A stretch of 64,000 nt of DNA, from positions 1 to 64,000 of the forward strand of contig JAHHIG010000019.1 of NCBI GenBank assembly GCA_019358895.1. Reading direction: 5' to 3'. Of this stretch, positions 25,555-32,382 are shown piece by piece. Position 1 is the first letter of the stretch, and each line of letters begins with the position of its first letter. The notes under the pieces were generated by a model. That model had not been told where the DNA came from. It did no database searches and saw nothing but the letters and a program-made list of their open reading frames with translations. This DNA comes from Tildeniella nuda ZEHNDER 1965/U140 (GTDB lineage Bacteria; Cyanobacteriota; Cyanobacteriia; Leptolyngbyales; Leptolyngbyaceae). Made by a program: the position numbers and the translations under genes.

Positions 25555-26742
25555 TCACTGACCAGGTGTTGGTGGCGGAGCCGTTTCCACAAGTGCAGGT
25601 TCTGGTGGTGGAGCCGCCTCTACAGGTGCAGAAGGGGATTCTACAGGTGCAGGTGTGGCTTCGGGTAAAGGTGCAACAGTCTCACTAGCAGGCTTCTCAA
25701 CAGGGGGCACTTCTACCGGAGCCACGGAAGGAGCCGGAGCAGGTTTTATCGGTGTTTCAGCAGCAGTGGACGGCTGTTGACGCTGACGTTCCTCAGCTTC
25801 CCGCTGTTGACGTTCCTGTTCTGCAACCTGCCGCTGTTCTGCTTGCTGACGACGACGTTCTTCGTTACGCCGTTGATTGTTGGAACCCTCTTCTTCGTAT
25901 TCCACTCGTACCCGTTTCTTCACGCCGCCTTCGGGAACAGTTTTGGGGTCGAACCGCCACTTGCTCATGGTTTCTAGCGTCTCGCGATCGGTCTCTGGGT
26001 TACCGCTGGATTTTCGTAGCTGTACCTCCACACTCCCATCGGGTCGGACGGTCATATCCACACGGGGACTGCCTTCAGATCCCCGATATTTTGGTTTGGG
26101 GCAGCTCACGCAAGCGGGTTGGTTCGGCTTTGGCGCGGTTACAAGAGGAGCCGTTGTCCGGGTCGCAGTGCTGCCCGGTGTGCCTCCAGGTGTGCCACCG
26201 GGCGTACCTTTGGAGTCTCCATCGGGTCGTCCCAGAGGGTTAAAACCTGTGGGTCGGCTGGCATTGCCGAACCCGAAACCTGTCCCAAACGGACTAAAAA
26301 TGGGTCCACCGCCAATCCGCAGCCCACTATCTTCACCTGTTTTACTGGTAATAGGATTCACGACTTCCGAGGAGCGAGAGGGCGGTTGATTGCTGGGGGC
26401 ATCTTCGCCTGCCTCTTGTGGAGCCTGACTGTCGGGTGCTAGCGGTGGGGGTGGCGCAAAGGCAACTTCGGCGGCAGCTTCTGGTGGTGGCGGCTCAACC
26501 TTCTGCTCGATCGCCTGCTCTACAGGCTTTTCTGGCTCGATCGGCGTTTCGGGTTCCGCTACAACTTCGATCATCTCTTCTTCGGCTTCGGGCAGAGTGT
26601 TCCAAAAAGTAGTGGGTGCCGATGCTATTGCGATCGCGTGGAACGCAGCCGATCCCAAAAAACTCCATAGCAGAAAGGTTTTGATTGCCTTTCCTTCCTT
26701 TGCGCGTTGGGCAGTGGTTAAGTCTGAGGTACGCATAATCAC
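25555..26742 (-). CDS. tonB: TonB energy transducer with long tail after the TonB C-domain
   Basis: This 395-residue TonB has an N-terminal membrane anchor (about 22-42) and a Pro/Glu-rich periplasm-spanning region (about 50-130) with a Gly/Thr-Pro linker (PGGTPGGTPG). The TonB C-terminal domain lies about residues 214-285 (KPKYRGSEGSPRVDMTVRPDGSV ... MSKWRFDPKTVPEGG, in parts). Normally TonB ends with this domain; here about 110 further residues follow, first Arg/Gln/Glu-rich (likely helical), then Pro/Ala-rich. It spans the periplasm and passes proton-motive-force energy from ExbB/ExbD to outer-membrane receptors. Its start overlaps the exbD stop by four bases (ATGA), so it is the last gene of exbB-exbD-tonB. 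Confidence 0.88.
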   Translation of the reverse strand: MIMRTSDLTTAQRAKEGKAIKTFLLWSFLGSAAFHAIAIASAPTTFWNTLPEAEEEMIEVVAEPETPIEPEKPVEQAIEQKVEPPPPEAAAEVAFAPPPPLAPDSQAPQEAGEDAPSNQPPSRSSEVVNPITSKTGEDSGLRIGGGPIFSPFGTGFGFGNASRPTGFNPLGRPDGDSKGTPGGTPGGTPGSTATRTTAPLVTAPKPNQPACVSCPKPKYRGSEGSPRVDMTVRPDGSVEVQLRKSSGNPETDRETLETMSKWRFDPKTVPEGGVKKRVRVEYEEEGSNNQRRNEERRRQQAEQRQVAEQERQQREAEERQRQQPSTAAETPIKPAPAPSVAPVEVPPVEKPASETVAPLPEATPAPVESPSAPVEAAPPPEPALVETAPPPTPGQ

Positions 26743-27158
26743 TTCCGTTGAGTTGCAATTGCTAGTTTGGCTCCGGGAACCTGGCGCAGTTGATCCATCA
26801 CTTCGATGACATGATCGTGAGTGACCGCACCATCCGCATTCAGCACCACAATGAGTTCTTGACCAGAACTGAGTTGCGTTTTAATGGTGGTTGCCAGATT
26901 GTCAACTTGAATGGGTGCTTTGTTCAAAAAGACGTTTCCCGCTTTGTCGATGCTTACCGTCGATCGACTCGCCGCTTGTGGTTTAGCGGTGGTCGCTTTG
27001 GGTAAATTCACGGGTAAGCCTTCAATGCGCGTCAGAAATAAAGTGGAGAGCACAAAGAAGGTAAGCAGCGCGAACATGACATCGAGTAAAGGCACGACGT
27101 TCTTAATCTCTAGAGGCTGATCGAGCAAATCAGGATCAGACCGACGTTTTCTAGACAC
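26739..27158 (-). CDS. exbD: ExbD/TolR-family proton channel subunit
   Basis: This 139-residue protein has one N-terminal transmembrane segment (about 22-42) with PLLDVMFALLTFFVLSTLF, in which the Asp before VMF is the conserved proton-conducting residue. A periplasmic C-terminal domain (VDNLATTIKTQLSSGQELIVVLNADGAV) follows. ExbD forms the ion channel core with ExbB and energises TonB. It overlaps exbB by eight bases upstream and tonB by four bases downstream, so the three genes are translationally coupled. Length is typical. The TolR alternative is less likely given the adjacent TonB and receptors. Confidence 0.92.
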   Translation of the reverse strand: MSRKRRSDPDLLDQPLEIKNVVPLLDVMFALLTFFVLSTLFLTRIEGLPVNLPKATTAKPQAASRSTVSIDKAGNVFLNKAPIQVDNLATTIKTQLSSGQELIVVLNADGAVTHDHVIEVMDQLRQVPGAKLAIATQRK

Positions 27159-27795
27159 GAGAAACCTCCTGCCGCCTGTACGATCGCAGTTGCAACAGTT
27201 CTAACTGTGTGCAGCATTCGTCAATGTAGGCAATTTGTTGGGCGTAGAAGGAGCGAAACGTATTCGCCGCGATTAACGCTAAAACAGCGACCACTAAGCC
27301 AACGGCGGTCGAGACCAGCGCTTCGCTAATACCAGCCGTCACCCCGATCGTTTTAGAACTGCCAACATCGCCAAGCGTGAGTGAGCCAAAAGAGCGAATC
27401 AGACCTGTGACAGTACCCAGCAAGCCCAGGAGGGGAGCCAACCCAACAATGGTTTCAAAAATATTGTTGAAACGCTTGAGGTTGGGTATTTCTGCCTGAG
27501 TGCCAGCATCAAGCGCGAGTCGAAACTCATCTGGTGTTGCATTCGGTAAGGAGACTGCTTCCAGGAAAACGCGGGCAATGGGCAAATGCAGATGTTTCTG
27601 GAGCGTCGCTTCAGTGAGGGCAAGGTCGTCTTGATAGAGCTGCAACACACTCCGCACAACACGCTTTTGCTGTTTTCTAGCCCGTCTCCAAAAAAGAGCA
27701 CGCTCGATCGCCAGGGCAATGACCGCGATCGAAAACACAAGTAGCGGCACCATGACGATGCCGCCTGTGGCAATCAATTCATAAATTCTTTGCAT
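27151..27795 (-). CDS. exbB: ExbB/TolQ-family proton channel subunit
   Basis: This 214-residue protein has three transmembrane helices (about 8-30, 110-135 and 155-180 by text). The MotA/TolQ/ExbB signature GLAPLLGLLGTVTGLIRSF is present, and TAGISEALVSTAVGLVVAVLALIAAN includes the conserved Thr/Ala proton path. It forms the pentameric scaffold around ExbD. I preferred ATG 27795 (MQRIYELIATGG) over an upstream ATG at 27873; the upstream 26 codons are non-conserved and GAGA precedes 27795. First gene of exbB-exbD-tonB. It is divergent from the first receptor gene, with about 510 bases of shared upstream DNA. Confidence 0.9.
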   Translation of the reverse strand: MQRIYELIATGGIVMVPLLVFSIAVIALAIERALFWRRARKQQKRVVRSVLQLYQDDLALTEATLQKHLHLPIARVFLEAVSLPNATPDEFRLALDAGTQAEIPNLKRFNNIFETIVGLAPLLGLLGTVTGLIRSFGSLTLGDVGSSKTIGVTAGISEALVSTAVGLVVAVLALIAANTFRSFYAQQIAYIDECCTQLELLQLRSYRRQEVSRV

Positions 27796-27873
27796 GCATT
27801 CTCTACGTAAAGGTAAACGACAGTCAGTACTGGCGATCGCGCGACTCACACTGACACCATCTTTCCAAAGCAC

Positions 27874-28308
27874 TATAGAACTTAATAGGAACTTATATCA
27901 AGTAGCTTACCCAATTAATTTCTGATACTCACACTGCGCTGCTCGATCGCCAAACGCAAACCTGGCTTCAGTCTCTTAAGACACGATCGACAGTGTTCTC
28001 AACTAAATCAAGACGAAAACCAAGAACTTTTGTGCTGACCTCAAAGCATTGATCAGTGCCGAAAAGACTGAAAAACCCCTCTCTGAGCCGTAAAAACCGT
28101 TTTCAGGGTACCCTGAACCAAATTATCCTTTAATCACAAAAGGCTTGACTTTAGGCAGCAGTCATCATAATTTCTTGATCATTACTAAAAGTAATTTGCA
28201 ATAAGCCGAGTCAGTTCTCTTGCTAGGACTGAGAAAGCGCTGTCACTCGTCTACCTGAGACGGGCAGTTTCTGTTGCAAATAAGGTCATTCGCCTGTGAG
28301 GATGTGTT
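27874..28308. other. Divergent promoter region between exbB and the first receptor
   Basis: About 435 bases without a gene. It should hold promoters for both the exbB-exbD-tonB operon and the receptor/PepSY operon. It is AT-rich around 28130-28200, where a short inverted repeat lies. A clear Fur box matching GATAATGATAATCATTATC could not be identified. Confidence 0.6.
28181..28195. promoter_or_regulatory. ATTACT-N3-AGTAAT inverted repeat
   Basis: Six-base arms separated by three bases lie 113 bases before the first receptor start and within the exbB divergent region. It is a candidate for an iron-responsive regulator site; it does not fit the canonical Fur consensus well, so the regulator is unassigned. 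Confidence 0.4.
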
Positions 28309-30831
28309 GTGAAGCTATTGCATTTAAGGCTGGGGGTGGCGATCGCTGCCGTGTTCTCTGTCGGTACTGCCCCGATCGCTTGGGCGGAAACGAGCGACGG
28401 GAACAACTTGCGCTTGCGTGACTTTAACCGTCCCGCAATGACGGTCAAAGAGTGGTTGGCACAAGTGGAAGCCGTAACGGTGACGGTGACGGGGGTAAAG
28501 CTGGAGCGCACCGAAGCAGGTTTAAACATCACCCTGGAAACCGCCGATGGCAGGCTGCTGCAAATTGACGCAACCAAATTCCGCAGTGAAAACAAGAACC
28601 TGATTGCAGACATTCCCAATGCAGTATTGGCGCTGCCCGATGCTCAAGAGTTTAGTGCCGAGAACCCAACGGGAGAGATTGCGAATGTCCGCGTGACGCA
28701 AGTGGATGCAGCCAACATTCGAGTCATCGTAGCGGGTAAAAATGCGTTGCCAACCGAGGAAGTGACGCTAAAAACGGGCGCGTTGGCATACAGCCTCAAC
28801 CCGGAAGGAGAAACACCAGAAGAAGAACTGGTGGTGACGGGCGATCGTTCTGGTAGCGCTTATTTTGCGCCCAACTCAACCACGGCTACCAAGCTGGATG
28901 TGCCACTGCGTGATGTCCCGGCATCGATCCAGGTGATTCCACGTCAGTTGATTGAAGATAAACAACTTGTGCGGTTGAATGACCTGGCTGATTATGTCAG
29001 TGGGGTTCAAGCGCAGTCTGGTTATGGGGGATTGTCTTCCCAGGGGTATTACTTCCGGGGGTTTGAAACCAGTTTTGAAACGCTGCGTAATGGCTTCCGC
29101 GATTTTGGGTTTCTCAGTCCCCGCGATGTCGCAAATGTGGAGCGGGTAGAGTTTCTCAAAGGACCTGCTTCGGTGTTGTATGGCGGTTCCTTTGGTAGCA
29201 TCGCTGGCGTTGTCAACACCATTACCAAAAAGCCGTTAGAGACTCCGTTCCGTCAGGTGGGCATCACCGTTGGCAGCTACAGTTTTTACCGTCCCACGAT
29301 CGACCTTACGGGTCCACTCACACCAGATAAATCCTTGCTCTACCGTCTGAATCTGGCGTATGAGAATGCCGGAAGTTACCGAGATTTCGTTGATAGCGAA
29401 AGCATTTTCGTTGCGCCTGCGTTGACCTGGCGGCTTGGTCCCAAAACCACCTTCACGATCGAACTGGAGTATCAGAAGTATGACTATGTGTTCGATCGCG
29501 GCTTGCTCCCCAATGCTGTCTTTCTGACACTTCCCAGAGAGCGCTTTTTAGGAGAGCCTGGGTTCAATCGGGCTGAAGTTGAGTCACTCGCTGTTACCTA
29601 TAACTTTGAGCACAACTTTAGTGACAATTGGAAGTTCAGGCAGGGCTTTAATGCCAACCTGGTTTCAAACTTTCAGCAGAATGTGCGCGGTTCTCGCTTT
29701 TCCGAGCCTTTGTTAGAAGCGGACGGACGATCGCTCCCCCGACGAGCCGAGAGAGAGCCAGATTCCGATCAGCAAAACTTCACGCTGCAAAATGAGGTGT
29801 TTGGCAAGTTCAATACGGGTTCTATTCGTCATAATCTGTTGTTTGGTGTTGAGCTTTCTCGCTATCGCTTCAACTACTCGTTCTTCAGGGCATCGATCGA
29901 TTCCTTGGATATTTTTAACCCCGTCTATGGCGCGAAACCTGGAGCGTTTGAACTCGCGTATTCGCCAGAAGAATACGGAGCCGATAACGTGGGTGTTTAT
30001 GTACAGGATTTGATCGAACTTCTGCCCAACCTGAAACTTTTAGCGGGACTGCGCTTTGATGCCAACGATAGCTTTTACCGCAATGAAGACCGCACAACAG
30101 ATTTAAGCCAAACTGATACCGGAGTTTCTCCCCGACTGGGACTGGTTTACCAACCGACTGACACCACCGCGCTTTATTTCAGTTGGTCTAGGTCATTCAA
30201 TCCGCAATTCTTCAGCCGTAACCGTACTGGTGAAGCCTTTAAACCAGAAGAAGGCGAGCAGTTTGAGATCGGTGTGAAACAAGAATTGTTCAATAAACGC
30301 CTGTCATTCAACCTGGCTTTCTACCAAATCACAAAGCAGAACGTACTGACGACTGATCCTAACGATTCTGACTTCAGCATTCAGACAGGAGAGCAGAAGA
30401 GCAGAGGTATTGAGCTAGATATTACTGGTCAAATTTTGCCGGGATGGGATGTAATTGCAACCTATGCCTACACGGATGCGTTTGTCAGTGAAGATAATGT
30501 GCTTCCAGTTGGTGAAACGCTAGTGAATGCGGCAAAGCATCGAGCGAGCTTGTGGACAAAGTACGAAATTCAGGACGGTAATTTGCGCGGCTTGGGGTTT
30601 GGCGTTGGCGTTGTCTTCAGCGACGATCGCCCGATCGGGCTGCCCAATGTGCTGATTCTTCCATCTTACGTGCGGGCTGATGCTGCACTTTTCTACCGCC
30701 GAGAGGGATGGCGGTTAGCGCTTAACTTCCGCAACATTTCCAACACCAAATATCAAGAGTCGCAGGGCAATTTCTATTTCATTCCGGCGGCACCCTTCAC
30801 GGTCTACGGTACGGTTTCATACCAGTTCTAG
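28309..30831 (+). CDS. TonB-dependent receptor with N-terminal AMIN domain (siderophore type)
   Basis: This is an 840-residue outer-membrane receptor beginning with GTG. A signal peptide (about 1-25) precedes an AMIN domain (about 40-165, ANIRVIVAGKNALP). A TonB box-like EELVVTG follows near 175, then a plug domain (DVPASIQVIPRQLIEDKQLVRLNDLADYVSGV, read in parts). A 22-stranded barrel ends in the aromatic residue of YQF. FLKGPASVLYG is the classical siderophore-receptor plug signature. AMIN domains bind peptidoglycan or cell-envelope structures and recur in cyanobacterial receptors. It takes up a ferric chelate or similar ligand using the ExbBD-TonB system encoded divergently. Followed 20 bases later by a PepSY gene. 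A GTGAGG ribosome-binding site supports the GTG start. Ligand unknown. Confidence 0.9.
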   Translation: MKLLHLRLGVAIAAVFSVGTAPIAWAETSDGNNLRLRDFNRPAMTVKEWLAQVEAVTVTVTGVKLERTEAGLNITLETADGRLLQIDATKFRSENKNLIADIPNAVLALPDAQEFSAENPTGEIANVRVTQVDAANIRVIVAGKNALPTEEVTLKTGALAYSLNPEGETPEEELVVTGDRSGSAYFAPNSTTATKLDVPLRDVPASIQVIPRQLIEDKQLVRLNDLADYVSGVQAQSGYGGLSSQGYYFRGFETSFETLRNGFRDFGFLSPRDVANVERVEFLKGPASVLYGGSFGSIAGVVNTITKKPLETPFRQVGITVGSYSFYRPTIDLTGPLTPDKSLLYRLNLAYENAGSYRDFVDSESIFVAPALTWRLGPKTTFTIELEYQKYDYVFDRGLLPNAVFLTLPRERFLGEPGFNRAEVESLAVTYNFEHNFSDNWKFRQGFNANLVSNFQQNVRGSRFSEPLLEADGRSLPRRAEREPDSDQQNFTLQNEVFGKFNTGSIRHNLLFGVELSRYRFNYSFFRASIDSLDIFNPVYGAKPGAFELAYSPEEYGADNVGVYVQDLIELLPNLKLLAGLRFDANDSFYRNEDRTTDLSQTDTGVSPRLGLVYQPTDTTALYFSWSRSFNPQFFSRNRTGEAFKPEEGEQFEIGVKQELFNKRLSFNLAFYQITKQNVLTTDPNDSDFSIQTGEQKSRGIELDITGQILPGWDVIATYAYTDAFVSEDNVLPVGETLVNAAKHRASLWTKYEIQDGNLRGLGFGVGVVFSDDRPIGLPNVLILPSYVRADAALFYRREGWRLALNFRNISNTKYQESQGNFYFIPAAPFTVYGTVSYQF

Positions 30832-30851
30832 GATTTAAAGGAGACTGACTA

Positions 30852-32018
30852 ATGCGTACAGCAAAGCTGATCCCTCTAGGCTCGCTTCGACTCCGTTCCC
30901 TGGTGTTCCAATTGCACCGTTATCTGGGACTATTCTGCGGCTTCATTTTGATCATCATTGGAATTACTGGCAGTTTGCTCGTCTTTGAACCGGAACTAGA
31001 ACATCAGTTGATTGAACACCGCATCGGGGCGATCGTGCCTCAAGCAAACCTGATCAGCATTGATACCGTTGTTGCAACCGTGCAGGCAGAATTGAAACGT
31101 GCTCCCAATCTTACCCTGGGCAACATTTTGCTGCCGCAAGATACCACCTCTCCTTACCAGGCTCGATTGTGGGATACCAACAATCATCTTGTGCAACTGT
31201 TTATTCATCCCTATAGCGGACACGTGATGGGAATGATTTCAGAAGCCGAGAGTTGGCTACAGATCGCGCTACGTCTGCATTATCAACTGCTTGCTGGTGA
31301 CACGGGGGCTATGATTACGGGCATTGTCGGCTTGCTCTCATTCCTTTTAAGCCTTACTGGCATTGTGTTGTGGACAGGGTGGCGTAAGTTGATTGCAGGC
31401 TTCAAAATCAAGTGGAACGCCCATCCCAAACGGCGCAATTTTGATCTTCACAAAGTTACTGGTGTCGTTGCGGCTGTGTTTCTTGCTCTCACAGGTTTCA
31501 CAGGCTTCTGTTGGAATTTTTACGACTGGTCGAGTGCGCTGATTTACACGCTTACCTTAACGCCCAAACCACCAGAATTGATCGCTAAACCACTACCAGG
31601 GCAAGCTGCGTTACCGGCTTCAACCATTTTGCAGATGGCGGATACGACCTTTCCCAATGCCATCACGACTTATCTGGGCATTCCCAGCACGCCAGAAGGT
31701 GTGGTTCGAGTCGGCAAGCGCCAACCGCACGAATCCTTTCGCTATGGGGAAAGTGAACTGCTGGTAGATCCCTATACGGGAAAGGCTCTGCGCGTTCAAG
31801 ATAGCAAAACTCTGGCATTCGGCGATCGCATCCTCAATGCCTTTGTTCCCCTCCACTACGGCACCTTTGGTGGGCTAAGCACTCGTATTTTCTATGTCTT
31901 TGTCGGTCTAACACCGCTGATTCTTTTTACAACGGGCTTTGTCATGTGGTGGTATCGCAAACGCAAAGACGTTCGGGTAGTGGAAACAACTGGGGTAGGG
32001 ACGATCGCCAAACATTGA
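30852..32018 (+). CDS. PepSY-associated transmembrane protein, first copy
   Basis: This 388-residue membrane protein of the PepSY-TM family has helices at about 22-45 (HRYLGLFCGFILIIIGITGSLLVF), 145-170, 195-220 and 345-365. Large periplasmic regions between them contain the PepSY-like fold. Conserved histidines lie near the helix ends (LHRYLG, LRLHYQLLAG, DLHKVTGVV), as in heme-binding or ferric-reductase-related members. The family is repeatedly linked to TonB-dependent siderophore uptake, where it probably reduces or handles iron at the inner membrane (FoxB/PiuB-like). It follows the first receptor by 20 bases with a GGAGA ribosome-binding site, so the two form an operon. Electron donor unknown. 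Confidence 0.85.
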   Translation: MRTAKLIPLGSLRLRSLVFQLHRYLGLFCGFILIIIGITGSLLVFEPELEHQLIEHRIGAIVPQANLISIDTVVATVQAELKRAPNLTLGNILLPQDTTSPYQARLWDTNNHLVQLFIHPYSGHVMGMISEAESWLQIALRLHYQLLAGDTGAMITGIVGLLSFLLSLTGIVLWTGWRKLIAGFKIKWNAHPKRRNFDLHKVTGVVAAVFLALTGFTGFCWNFYDWSSALIYTLTLTPKPPELIAKPLPGQAALPASTILQMADTTFPNAITTYLGIPSTPEGVVRVGKRQPHESFRYGESELLVDPYTGKALRVQDSKTLAFGDRILNAFVPLHYGTFGGLSTRIFYVFVGLTPLILFTTGFVMWWYRKRKDVRVVETTGVGTIAKH

Positions 32019-32120
32019 GCGATCGCTACAATCTAGTGCGATCGCATCCTCAATGCTTCTGAAGCAGTAAGCACCTGCTTACGCTTTTCTAAGAACTCAA
32101 TCAGCAAACAGGCAATTTGC

Positions 32121-32313
32121 TTTCTCCTTTTGACCATTTATTTTCTCATTTCAGTAGTTTCCGCAAGCAAAATGATCATTTACTTTCTCAATCTACGGTT
32201 TGCTTTCTCATTTCAGTAAATCGCGTACTCATTCCAGTAGTTTCCGCAAGCAAAATGACCATTTACTTTCTCAATCTACGGTTTGCTTTCTCATTTCAGT
32301 AAATCGCGCACTC
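32121..32313. promoter_or_regulatory. Direct-repeat array upstream of the second receptor
   Basis: An 83-bp unit occurs twice in tandem (32152-32234 and 32235-32313, the second cut short). Within and just before it the hexamer TTTCTC, in the context TTTRYTTTCTC(A/C), begins at 32121, 32142, 32184, 32204, 32267 and 32287. The spacings are 21, 42, 20, 63 and 20, all near whole multiples of 21 bp (two helical turns). The array ends 70 bases before the receptor start. AraC-type siderophore regulators bind direct repeats at such places, but no regulator gene is adjacent. The region 32019-32382 contains no gene. Confidence 0.7.
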
Positions 32314-32382
32314 GTTATCACGCATCGCAGCTTCAGATTTCGACTCAACTTTTCAAGTTTTTCCACCGTGTGAGGCTTTGTT

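Noticed and set aside
25752-26612. Several plus-strand ORFs opposite tonB
   Set aside because: They are shadows of the Pro/Glu-rich tonB reading frame and have no family character.
28130-28210. Canonical Fur box before the first receptor
   Set aside because: AT-rich text and a 6-bp inverted repeat are present, but no good match to the 19-bp consensus was found.
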